Shown here: positions 56,794 through 64,000 of the stretch, piece by piece
Layout: each line of letters begins with the position of its first letter
Position numbering within the stretch: position 1 is the stretch's first letter
NCBI RefSeq assembly: GCF_004135975.1
Contig: NZ_CP026538.1
Location: 2,914,001-2,978,000 of the forward strand
Reading direction: 5' to 3'
Origin: Solidesulfovibrio carbinolicus
Lineage (GTDB): Bacteria; Desulfobacterota; Desulfovibrionia; Desulfovibrionales; Desulfovibrionaceae
DNA: 64,000 nucleotides
Translations under genes and position numbers: made by a program
Notes under the pieces: model-generated
What the model was told of the DNA's origin: nothing
The model's database searches: none
The model's input: only the letters and a program-made list of their open reading frames with translations

Positions 56794-59700
56794 TTTCACG
56801 CTTTTTCCTGGGCCGACCGGTATTTTCCATCGTCATCTCGCTGGTCATCGTGCTGGCGGGTCTGGCGGCCATCAGAAGTCTGCCCATCGCCCAGTACCCG
56901 GACATCGTGCCGCCCGAGGTCAACGTCACGGCCGTCTACCCCGGGGCCAGCCCCGAGGTCATCGCCGCCACCGTGGCCGCGCCACTGGAGCAGCAGATAA
57001 ACGGCGTCGACAACATGCTCTACATGCGCTCGACGAGCTCCGGCGACGGCACCCTGTCCATCACCGTCACCTTTGCCGTGGGCACCAATCCCGACCAGAA
57101 TACGATCAACGTCAACAACCGCGTCCAGGCGGCCCAGACCACCCTGCCCGAGGAAGTCCGCCGCCAGGGCGTGACCGTCACCAAGAAATCCTCCAACATC
57201 CTCCAGATCATCGGCTTCGACTCGCCAACCGGCCGCTACGACTCGGTTTTTATCAGCAACTACGTGCTGGTCAACGTCCTTGACGAATTAAAGCGCCTGC
57301 CCGGCGTCGGCGACGCCTCCATCTTCGGGGCCAAGGACTATTCCATGCGCGTCTGGCTGCGGCCGGACAAGCTGGCCCAGCTCAAGCTCACCCCCGCCGA
57401 CGTGGCCGCCGCCATCAGCGAGCAAAACGCCCAGTTCGCGGCCGGCCGTATCGGAGCCGAGCCCACCAAGCCCGAAAGTCCGGTGGCGCTCAATTACATG
57501 GTCACCACCAAGGGCCGGCTTTTAACCCCCGAGGAATTCGGCGACATCATCCTGCGCGCCCAGCCCGACGGGTCGCTTTTGCGCCTGAAGGACGTGGCCC
57601 GGGTGGAACTCGGGGCCAAGGACTACAGCTCGATTTCCAAGCGCAACGGCAGCCCCACCGTCAACATCGGCATCTTCCTGGCTCCCGGAGCCAACGCCCT
57701 GGACACAGCCGAACGCGTCACGAGCAAGCTCAAGGAACTCTCGACCCGCTTCCCCGACGGCATCATCTATTCGGTGCCCCTGGACACCACCACCTTTGTG
57801 CGCGTTTCCATCGAGGAGGTCATCCACACCCTGGTCGAGGCCATGATCCTGGTCTTTCTCGTGGTCTACCTCTTCCTGCAAAACTTCCGGGCCACGCTTA
57901 TCCCCTGCCTGGCCGTGCCGGTCTCCATCATTGGCACCTTCGCCGGCATGCAGGCCCTGGGCTTCACCATCAACACCCTGACCCTGTTCGGCATGGTCCT
58001 GGCCATCGGCATCGTCGTGGATGACGCCATCGTGGTGCTCGAAAACGTCGAGCGCATCATGACCAAGGAGAAGCTGCCGCCCAGGGAAGCCACGGCCAAG
58101 GCCATGGAAGAGGTGACCGGGCCGGTGGTGGCCATCGTGCTGGTGCTGTGCGCCGTGTTCGTGCCGGTGGCGTTTTTGGGCGGCTTGACCGGCCAGATGT
58201 ACAAGCAGTTCGCCATCACCATCGCCGTGTCCGTGGTCATCTCGGGCCTGGTGGCCCTGACCCTGACCCCGGCCTTGTGCGCCTCGCTGTTAAAACCCGG
58301 CCACCAGGAACCCAATCGGTTTTTCCGGGGCTTTAACCGCCTGTTTGACGCCATCACCGCCGGCTACGGCGCGGGCGTGGCCTTTCTGCTGCGTCGCAGC
58401 GCCTTTGCCATGCTCCTTTTCGCCGGCCTGTGCCTGGGCACGGGCTGGCTGTTCAAGCAGGTGCCCGGCGGGCTCGTCCCGGACGAGGACCAGGGCTATG
58501 TCATCGCCGTTAACATCCTGCCCGACGGCACGTCGCTGCGGGCCACCGAAGGCATCGCCGACGCCATGGACGCGATGAACATGCAGGACCCCTCGGTCAA
58601 GGACGTCATCGCCATCACCGGCCTCGATCTCTTGAGCTTCACCTACCGCTCCAACTACGGCACCATCTTCATGCCGCTTAAGCCCTGGAAGGAGCGCCCC
58701 GGCGAGGAGTTGTCCTCGTTTGCCGTGGTCAAGCGCATCTTCGGCCGGGGCATGGCCCTGCCCAAAAGCTTCACCCTGGCCTTCAATCCGCCGGCCATTT
58801 CCGGCATGTCCAACACCGGTGGCTTCGAAGCCTACCTGCAAAGCCGGGGCGAAGGCGACGTCAAGGCCCTGGCCGCCATGACCGAAGCCCTGGTGGCCGA
58901 AGCCTCCAAGAACCCGGTGCTGGGCCGGGTGGCCACCACCTTCGGGGCCAACGTGCCCCAGCTGCGCATCGACCTTGACCGCGAAAAGGCCAAGGCCCTG
59001 GGCGTGGCCGTCAGCGACGTCTATGCCGCCATGCAGGCCACATTCGGCGCGTATTACGTCAACGACTTCAACAAGTTCGGCCGGACCTTCAAGGTCCAGA
59101 TCCAGTCCGAGGCCGACTTCCGCGACCGGCCCGAGGACCTGCGCGACGTGTTCGTGCGTTCCAGCAAAGGCGAGATGATCCCCTTGACCGCCCTGGCCAC
59201 AATCGAAAAGTCCACCGGCCCCGAGGTCATGGAACGCTTCAACGTCTTCCCGGCCGCCAAGATCATGGGCCAGCCCGCCCCGGGCCACACCTCGGGCGAG
59301 GCCCTGGCCGCCATGGAGCAGGCCGCGGCCAAGGTGCTGCCGCCGGAATACACCCTGGCCTGGACCGGCTCGGCCTATCAGGAAAAGGCCGCCCAGGGCT
59401 CCTCGGCCCTGGTCTTCGCCATGGGCATCGTCATGGTCATCCTGATCCTGGCCGCCCAGTACGAACGCTGGACCCTGCCCTTTGCCGTGGTCATGGCCGT
59501 GCCGTTTGCCCTATTTGGGGCCATCGCCGCCGTCTATGGCCGGGACCTGAGCAACGACATCTACTTCCAGATCGCCCTGGTGACGCTTATTGGCCTGGCC
59601 GCGAAAAATGCCATCCTCATCGTGGAATTCGCGGTGCTGGAGGTCAAGGCCGGCAAGGCCCTGGCCGAGGCGGCGCTGTCGGCGGCCAAGCTGCGCTTTC

Positions 59701-59939
59701 GGCCCATCATCATGACCTCGCTGGCCTTTATCCTCGGCTGCCTGCCCCTGGCCGTGTCCACGGGCGCAGGCGCCAACAGCCGCCACGCCATCGGCACCGG
59801 CGTCATCGGCGGCATGCTCGGGGCGACCATCATCGCGCCGTTTTTCATCCCGGTCTTTTTCAAGCTCATCATGGGGCTTGGGGCCTGGGTGCAACAAATA
59901 ACCGGGAAACATGTTGCCAAGGAGCAAAAAGCAGACTAA
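56790..59939 (+). CDS. RND efflux permease, AcrB/MexB type
   Basis: A 1049-residue trimeric drug/proton antiporter, the same length as E. coli AcrB. It starts [20 protein letters not shown]. The proton-relay aspartates lie in [20 protein letters not shown] and the lysine in [20 protein letters not shown]. The porter-domain sequences [17 protein letters not shown] and [13 protein letters not shown] fit the HAE1 group. It is coupled to the adaptor upstream by an ATGA overlap. No outer-membrane TolC homologue follows; a MarR gene does, after 66 bp. Typical substrates of such pumps are hydrophobic antibiotics, dyes and bile acids, but none can be named here. Confidence 0.93.
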   Translation: MISRFFLGRPVFSIVISLVIVLAGLAAIRSLPIAQYPDIVPPEVNVTAVYPGASPEVIAATVAAPLEQQINGVDNMLYMRSTSSGDGTLSITVTFAVGTNPDQNTINVNNRVQAAQTTLPEEVRRQGVTVTKKSSNILQIIGFDSPTGRYDSVFISNYVLVNVLDELKRLPGVGDASIFGAKDYSMRVWLRPDKLAQLKLTPADVAAAISEQNAQFAAGRIGAEPTKPESPVALNYMVTTKGRLLTPEEFGDIILRAQPDGSLLRLKDVARVELGAKDYSSISKRNGSPTVNIGIFLAPGANALDTAERVTSKLKELSTRFPDGIIYSVPLDTTTFVRVSIEEVIHTLVEAMILVFLVVYLFLQNFRATLIPCLAVPVSIIGTFAGMQALGFTINTLTLFGMVLAIGIVVDDAIVVLENVERIMTKEKLPPREATAKAMEEVTGPVVAIVLVLCAVFVPVAFLGGLTGQMYKQFAITIAVSVVISGLVALTLTPALCASLLKPGHQEPNRFFRGFNRLFDAITAGYGAGVAFLLRRSAFAMLLFAGLCLGTGWLFKQVPGGLVPDEDQGYVIAVNILPDGTSLRATEGIADAMDAMNMQDPSVKDVIAITGLDLLSFTYRSNYGTIFMPLKPWKERPGEELSSFAVVKRIFGRGMALPKSFTLAFNPPAISGMSNTGGFEAYLQSRGEGDVKALAAMTEALVAEASKNPVLGRVATTFGANVPQLRIDLDREKAKALGVAVSDVYAAMQATFGAYYVNDFNKFGRTFKVQIQSEADFRDRPEDLRDVFVRSSKGEMIPLTALATIEKSTGPEVMERFNVFPAAKIMGQPAPGHTSGEALAAMEQAAAKVLPPEYTLAWTGSAYQEKAAQGSSALVFAMGIVMVILILAAQYERWTLPFAVVMAVPFALFGAIAAVYGRDLSNDIYFQIALVTLIGLAAKNAILIVEFAVLEVKAGKALAEAALSAAKLRFRPIIMTSLAFILGCLPLAVSTGAGANSRHAIGTGVIGGMLGATIIAPFFIPVFFKLIMGLGAWVQQITGKHVAKEQKAD

Positions 59940-60005
59940 TGCTTTTATAAGCTATAAAACCATGCGCGCGGGAAGTCGCGACGCGCGTCGGAAAAGGAGC
60001 ACCCC

Positions 60006-60455
60006 ATGGAATCCTCTCCGTCTGTCGCTGGCCCCGAGCAGGCTTCGGAATCCCTCCCCATTGCCCTGAACGATGTAGCCCGGGCTTGGCGGTCCCGGTT
60101 GGACGAACGCCTTCGCCCCCTTGGCCTGTCGAGCGCCATGTGGGCCGTCATCCGCCGCCTGGCCACCGGCCAGGCGGCGTTGACCCAACGCGAGCTGGCC
60201 GAGGCCGTGGGCATCGAAGGCCCAACGCTGGTGCGCCTGCTGGACCGGCTGGAACAGCACGGCATCGCTAGGCGTGTGTCCGATCCCCGTGACCGGCGCA
60301 TCAAGCGGGTGGAACTGGCCGAACAGGCCAGGCAGAACTGGGACGCCTCCCTGAAGGCCGGACTGGAGCTCAGCAGCGAACTGACGCGAGGCATCTCGCC
60401 CAAGGACCTCGAAACCACGCGCACGGTCCTGCGCACCATGCTCGAACGCCTCTAA
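60006..60455 (+). CDS. MarR family transcriptional regulator
   Basis: A 149-residue winged-helix regulator. It has TQRELAEAVGIEGPTLVRLL as the helix-turn-helix and DRLEQHGIARRVSDPRDRRI as the wing with the DxRxxR signature. It lies 66 bp after the RND permease in the same direction and is probably the last gene of that operon. The pump would thus have both a TetR and a MarR controller. The sequence is close to SlyA/HpaR-type regulators, without further resolution. Confidence 0.85.
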   Translation: MESSPSVAGPEQASESLPIALNDVARAWRSRLDERLRPLGLSSAMWAVIRRLATGQAALTQRELAEAVGIEGPTLVRLLDRLEQHGIARRVSDPRDRRIKRVELAEQARQNWDASLKAGLELSSELTRGISPKDLETTRTVLRTMLERL

Positions 60456-60722
60456 AGGCGGCCCAATACCGGCCTTTTCCATCCCGATGGTTTGGGGCGC
60501 CTGGCTGCGAAAGCAGTGACGTTTTCCAGTTGGTTGCCCCAAACCTTACCGATGCCGGTCGTACGCAAGCTCTCGTTCCAAATATCCTCCCCAGTCCATG
60601 CCCTTCCCAGGCGCGCCGTCAAGCTTCTCCCTCACGCCGCGCCTGGCCCATGCGTCTTTCCTTTGCTCCATCAGCAGCCGTATTTCGGGTTGTTGGCTGC
60701 CCTGGCTCAAAGGACTAGGACG

Positions 60723-61817
60723 TCAGGCCCGTCTGGCTGCCTCGGCCCAGGCAATCTCCCGGATGATGGACTGCGTGACGCCCCCGGCCGTCAGTTCCGG
60801 CGGCAGCACGCTCCAGGTGTAGGTCTCCACTTCCAGCGGCGTGTCCGGGTGAAACAACGGCAAGGCCTGGCGCAAAAAGGCCTGGGTGGTGGCGCACTGG
60901 GGCAATGACTCGATGAAAATGGGCATGTGGAAATGCACACGCCAGGATTCCACCCCCGAAAGCCGCGCAGCCAGGGCCTGGGGCAGATCGTCAAACCGGA
61001 CCAGCTCGCCGCCCTGCAGTCGGGCCACGGCCTGATGCAGATAGACAGGCTCCACGAAACGGGCCAGTTGCGTCAAATCGCCGCCGTCGAGGTGCAGGGC
61101 TGAAGACACCTGCACCTGCCCCACTTCGATGCCGCGCCCGGCGAGCAAGGTCAGGGACTCGGCCGGATCCTCGTATTGCAGGGCCTGATGGCAGCAGTCG
61201 TAGCAGACGCTCAAATGGGCCATGTGCTCGGGCGGCGCGTCCACGGCCTCGAAAAAAGCGGCCATCTCGGCGGTGGTCTCGATGCGGCAGCCGGGTTCGG
61301 CTTCCACGGCCAGGCGGATACGCCGACCGGTTTCCTCGTAGAGCCCGGCCAGGGCGGCCAGGACGCCGCGCAGAGAAGCGTAGGCCGCCGGCAGGTCCTC
61401 GTCGGGAAAGCCTTGGCGAAAGCCCAACGGCACGGTGGAGATGGCTCCGGTTCCACCCTCGGGGAGCCAGCCGGTCAGGAGCCGGGCCAGACGCAGGGCG
61501 TAGGCGGCGCGCTCGGGGTCGCGCCAGTCGGGCCGGTAGACGGCCTCCTTGACCGGCACGTCGTGGAAGCGGCCGTAGGGAAAGCCGTTGATGGTGCGAA
61601 CGGCCAGGTTACGGGCGGCCAGTTCCCCGGCAAAGGCCCGGGCCGCCTCGGCGTCGCACTCCAGGCTGGCCCGGCCCGACAGCCGCAGCCCCACGGGAAA
61701 GGGCCGGTCCGGGCAGACGGCGGCGGCCACCGCAGGGGCGTGGTCCCACAAGCCTTGGCAAATCTCGCCAAAGCTCTCGCCGGGATGGATGTTCGTGCAG
61801 TAGGTGACAGGTTCCAT
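60723..61817 (-). CDS. eboE: EboE-type TIM-barrel protein (xylose isomerase-like)
   Basis: A 364-residue protein of the sugar-phosphate isomerase/epimerase TIM-barrel type. It matches the EboE group by its start MEPVTYCTNIHPGESFGEIC, the metal-site-like stretches LAVEAEPGCRIETTAEMAAF and LSVCYDCCHQALQYEDPAES, and the C-terminal VHFHMPIFIESL. EboE belongs to the ebo cluster, linked in cyanobacteria to moving scytonemin precursors to the periplasm. The ATG at 61817 follows GAGAGGGG; a TTG at 61835 is possible. It lies downstream of an EboD-like gene with repeat copy D filling the space between. No EboA, EboB, EboC or EboF is present. Confidence 0.78.
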   Translation of the reverse strand: MEPVTYCTNIHPGESFGEICQGLWDHAPAVAAAVCPDRPFPVGLRLSGRASLECDAEAARAFAGELAARNLAVRTINGFPYGRFHDVPVKEAVYRPDWRDPERAAYALRLARLLTGWLPEGGTGAISTVPLGFRQGFPDEDLPAAYASLRGVLAALAGLYEETGRRIRLAVEAEPGCRIETTAEMAAFFEAVDAPPEHMAHLSVCYDCCHQALQYEDPAESLTLLAGRGIEVGQVQVSSALHLDGGDLTQLARFVEPVYLHQAVARLQGGELVRFDDLPQALAARLSGVESWRVHFHMPIFIESLPQCATTQAFLRQALPLFHPDTPLEVETYTWSVLPPELTAGGVTQSIIREIAWAEAARRA

Positions 61818-61822
61818 GGTCC

Positions 61823-61880
61823 CCTCTCTCCCCAATTGGGGGGTCCGGGGGCCTCAGGCCCCCGGCCGCCGGAGGCTTCT
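61823..61880 (-). repeat. Dispersed two-hairpin repeat, copy D
   Basis: Fills the space between the eboD stop and the eboE start. On the minus strand it reads AAGAAGCCTCCGGCGGC, hairpin 1 with arms CCGGGGGCC / GGCCCCCGG (61845-61865) and loop TGA, then a C-run/GGGG hairpin around CAATT and a GAGAGAGG tail that doubles as the eboE ribosome-binding region. Confidence 0.7.
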
Positions 61881-63020
61881 TTATTGCCTCCCCGCCAGTT
61901 CGGCGCGGGCGGCTTCGAGTTGGGGCGCATCGACGGCGTGGACTTCAATGCGTTGTCCGATGCCGGTCAGCATGGACAAATGGAGCCGGCCGCCGAGGTG
62001 TTCACGGAAGGCTTCGATGGCCGCGGCCATGTCCAGGTCGGCCAGGGCCGGATGCCACACGGCCAGTCCCAGGGCGTCGAGCAGGGACAGCGCCTGTTCG
62101 GCCTCGGCCCGGGAGAGCAGGCCGGTGCGGCAGGAATAGAGGGTGTCGAGGGCAATGCCCACGGCCACGGCCTCGCCGTGGCGCAGTTCGCCCCGGGTTG
62201 CCTCTTCCAGGGCATGGGCCGCCCAGTGGCCGAAATCGAGCGGTCGGGCCGAACCGAGTTCAAAGGGGTCGCCGCCGCCGGCGATATGCTGCAGATGGGC
62301 CTCGGCGCAGCGCACGTTGGCTTCGAACAGCGCCTCGTCGTCGCCGGCGGCGAGCCTGGGGGCCAGCTCGACCAGACGGGCGAAAAAGAGCGGATCGCGC
62401 ACCAGGGCGACCTTGACCGCTTCGGCCAGTCCGGCCAGCACGTCGCGGCGGGGCAGTGTGGCCAGCAGGGCATGGTCGCTCACCACCGCGTACGGCGGGG
62501 CAAACGCGCCGATGTAGTTCTTGCGGCCGAAATAGTTGATGCCGTTTTTGACGCCCACGCCGGCGTCGTTCTGGGCCAGGACGGTGGTGGGCATGCGGAT
62601 GAGCCGCACGCCCCGGTGGGCGGTAGCCGCGCCGAAGCCGGCGGCGTCGAGAAAGGCCCCGCCGCCGATGGCCAGCACAAAGGACTGGCGGCACAGTTTG
62701 CCCCGAAAGGTCAACTCCCACACGGCCTGGACCACGGCGAAGTCGGCTTTGGCCGCCTCGCCCCCGGGCAGGATAAGCGGCGCTTCGACCAGGGCCATGA
62801 CGTCGCCGTGGGCGGCGGCATAGGCGGTGACGCGGCCGGGCAGGCCGGGGTCGGCAGCGACCAGGCCGGCGTCGCAGACCACGCCGACTTTGCGCGGCCC
62901 TGCTCCGGCCTGGGCCAGGATGTCGGCCAGGACGGAATTGGCGGGGTCAAAGGCCTTACGGGTGAAGACCACGGGAAAATCGAACGTGGGCGCGATATGC
63001 TGGGCAATGGCGACGGTCAT
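61881..63020 (-). CDS. eboD: EboD-type 3-dehydroquinate synthase-like cyclase
   Basis: A 379-residue member of the sugar-phosphate cyclase superfamily that includes AroB. NAD- and metal-binding features are kept: AIGGGAFLDAAGFGAATAHR, RMPTTVLAQNDAGVGVKNGI, the zinc glutamate in GLAEAVKVAL, and zinc histidines in PLDFGHWAAHALE and LRHGEAVAVG. The sequence differs from ordinary AroB and fits the EboD group, and it lies just upstream of an EboE gene. A housekeeping shikimate role is therefore unlikely. The real product is unknown; the superfamily makes carbocycles from seven-carbon sugar phosphates. Confidence 0.78.
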   Translation of the reverse strand: MTVAIAQHIAPTFDFPVVFTRKAFDPANSVLADILAQAGAGPRKVGVVCDAGLVAADPGLPGRVTAYAAAHGDVMALVEAPLILPGGEAAKADFAVVQAVWELTFRGKLCRQSFVLAIGGGAFLDAAGFGAATAHRGVRLIRMPTTVLAQNDAGVGVKNGINYFGRKNYIGAFAPPYAVVSDHALLATLPRRDVLAGLAEAVKVALVRDPLFFARLVELAPRLAAGDDEALFEANVRCAEAHLQHIAGGGDPFELGSARPLDFGHWAAHALEEATRGELRHGEAVAVGIALDTLYSCRTGLLSRAEAEQALSLLDALGLAVWHPALADLDMAAAIEAFREHLGGRLHLSMLTGIGQRIEVHAVDAPQLEAARAELAGRQ

Positions 63021-63113
63021 GGAGCCTCATGGGTGACGTGCGGCGGCGCGAATGTCGCGGCCACGAAAAGCGCCTCTGGCGTTTCGCGGCCAACAGTCTA
63101 AAACCAATCATTT

Positions 63114-63142
63114 TTCTTAAAAAACACCAGGGTATTTTTCAA
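63114..63142 (-). promoter_or_regulatory. Possible promoter of eboD-eboE
   Basis: On the minus strand, TTGAAA (63142-63137), 17 bp, then TAAGAA (63119-63114), in an AT-rich patch about 95 bp before the eboD start. Confidence 0.4.
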
Positions 63143-63195
63143 GGAACGCGACGCGAGCCGGCGCGGATTGCTAACGTCCGGCCCGTATACCCGTA

Positions 63196-63690
63196 TTATT
63201 CGCTTTTTTCCAGAGGGGCGGCCACGGCGTCCAGAACGCCGACCCGCGAGAGCGCCTCGTAGAGCACCACCGAGGCGGCGTTGGCCACGTTGAGGCTGCG
63301 CACCTGGCCCCAGATGGGGATGGTGACCAGCCGGTGGGCGGCGGCCAGCACCTCTTCGGACAAGCCGCTTGATTCCGTGCCGAAAAGCAGGATGTCGTCG
63401 GCCTCGAAGGGAAAACGGTGATGGGGTACGACGGCGTGTCCCCGGTTGCCGGCGGTGGCGGCCACCAGCCGCCGGCCGGCCCGGGCGGCGGCGAAGGACG
63501 GGAAATCTTCCCAGACCGTCAGGTTCACGTGGGGCCAGTAGTCGAGACCGGCCCGCTTGAGGTAGCGGTCGGCCAGGGAGAAGCCCAGGGGTTTGACGAA
63601 ATGCAGCGGCGTCTTGGCGGCGGCGCACAGCCGGGCCACGCTGCCGGCGTTCTGGGGGATCTCCGGGGCGACAAGGACCAGTTCGATCAC
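63196..63690 (-). CDS. trmL: tRNA (cytidine/uridine-34 2'-O)-methyltransferase TrmL
   Basis: SPOUT methyltransferase that modifies the wobble base of some leucine tRNAs. The 164 residues fit TrmL closely: VLVAPEIPQNAGSVARLCAA (motif 1), PLGFSLADRYLKRAGLDYW, ILLFGTESSGLSEEVL (motif 2) and the knot residues IPIWGQVRSLNVANAASVVL (motif 3). The start is GTG at 63690, overlapping the stop of the thioesterase gene by four bases (GTGA), so the two are coupled. Confidence 0.9.
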   Translation of the reverse strand: MIELVLVAPEIPQNAGSVARLCAAAKTPLHFVKPLGFSLADRYLKRAGLDYWPHVNLTVWEDFPSFAAARAGRRLVAATAGNRGHAVVPHHRFPFEADDILLFGTESSGLSEEVLAAAHRLVTIPIWGQVRSLNVANAASVVLYEALSRVGVLDAVAAPLEKSE

Positions 63691-64000
63691 GCCGTCTCCC
63701 GGGTGTAGGGGACGTCCTTGCGGTAGACCGTGCCCTGGAAGCTGGCGATGACGTCGCCCATGTCGTTGCTGATGGTCACGGCGTAGGTGGCCATCTTGTT
63801 GCCCAGGGAAATTTCGGTGGCCTCGGCGTAGAGGGTGGAACCCAGGCCGGCCTTGACGTAGGCAATGGAGGCGGCCACGGCCAGGCTCAGCTTGCCGTGG
63901 GCATTGGAGGCCACGGCAAAGGCCAGATCGGCCAGGCTGAAGATCGCCCCGCCGTGGGCCACGCCGGCCCCGTTGCGATGGTCGTCGGTGAGGTCCATGG
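63687..64000 (-). CDS. PaaI-type hotdog-fold thioesterase, 5' end cut by window
   Basis: The C-terminal 104 or so residues of a hotdog thioesterase. They show NGAGVAHGGAIFSLADLAFA with the HGG signature and the acidic residue of the PaaI active site, then SIAYVKAGLGSTLYAEATEI. Family members are about 130-145 residues, so roughly 30-40 N-terminal residues lie beyond the window. The Met near 63998 is probably internal. It is expected to cleave a small or aryl acyl-CoA. It is translationally coupled to trmL. Confidence 0.82.
   Translation of the reverse strand, partial: MDLTDDHRNGAGVAHGGAIFSLADLAFAVASNAHGKLSLAVAASIAYVKAGLGSTLYAEATEISLGNKMATYAVTISNDMGDVIASFQGTVYRKDVPYTRETA

Noticed and set aside
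61881-63020. Annotation as housekeeping 3-dehydroquinate synthase AroB
   Set aside because: Sequence features and the adjacent EboE gene fit the EboD branch; no other shikimate gene is nearby.

Overview
The window is about 64 kb of GC-rich bacterial chromosome with densely packed genes. It looks like a sulfate-reducing deltaproteobacterium of the Desulfovibrio/Solidesulfovibrio type (the D. magneticus group). The grounds are the protein families: a phosphoenolpyruvate synthase with an internal insertion beside a pyruvate carboxylase, a short Q-loop cytochrome bd in an otherwise anaerobic-looking gene set, a Desulfovibrio-type porin, and a probable ferrosome (fez) operon. This placement comes from gene content and protein resemblance; no rRNA or other taxonomic marker lies in the window. 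I saw no tRNA, rRNA, CRISPR array, insertion sequence or prophage.

Layout. 1-4.4 kb: end of a YbaL-type cation/proton antiporter, a small zinc-ribbon protein, a MarR regulator and a second antiporter with TrkA domains. 4.4-15 kb: an ornithine cyclodeaminase-like enzyme, an MdtBC-like RND pump with its adaptor, a glutamate-receptor-like K+ channel translationally coupled to a large MscS channel, and an M23 peptidase. 15-25.8 kb: a probable birA-pyc-pps operon (biotin ligase, pyruvate carboxylase, PEP synthase), which takes pyruvate to oxaloacetate and PEP, then cca and a HEPN/MNT pair. 26-32 kb: tig-clpP-clpX-lon, the classical chaperone/protease cluster.

32-44 kb: hyuA - glycosyltransferase-like gene - hyuB, isocitrate dehydrogenase with NAD-type cofactor residues, an M23 paralogue that has lost its zinc ligands, a 3D-domain protein, a polyprenyl-phosphate sugar transferase and glycerate 2-kinase. 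44-48 kb: nudC, an Rrf2 regulator with three IscR-like cysteines, and cydAB. 48-53.5 kb: a Fur-box-like site, then fezA-fezB-fezC, an HD-GYP protein, a second Fur-box-like site and a porin. This is the most interesting block: a probable iron-storage organelle (ferrosome) operon tied to c-di-GMP signalling and an outer-membrane porin. 53.8-60.5 kb: a TetR regulator, an SGNH esterase, an AcrAB-type RND pump and a MarR regulator, with matching TetR-type operators before tetR and before the esterase. 60.7-64 kb: an eboD-eboE pair without the rest of the ebo cluster, then trmL and a truncated PaaI-type thioesterase.

Four copies of a dispersed two-hairpin repeat (about 4361, 5357, 25975 and 61823) have covarying arms, and three of them directly follow stop codons in the sense direction. 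High GC makes long antisense frames common across the window; these were discarded.
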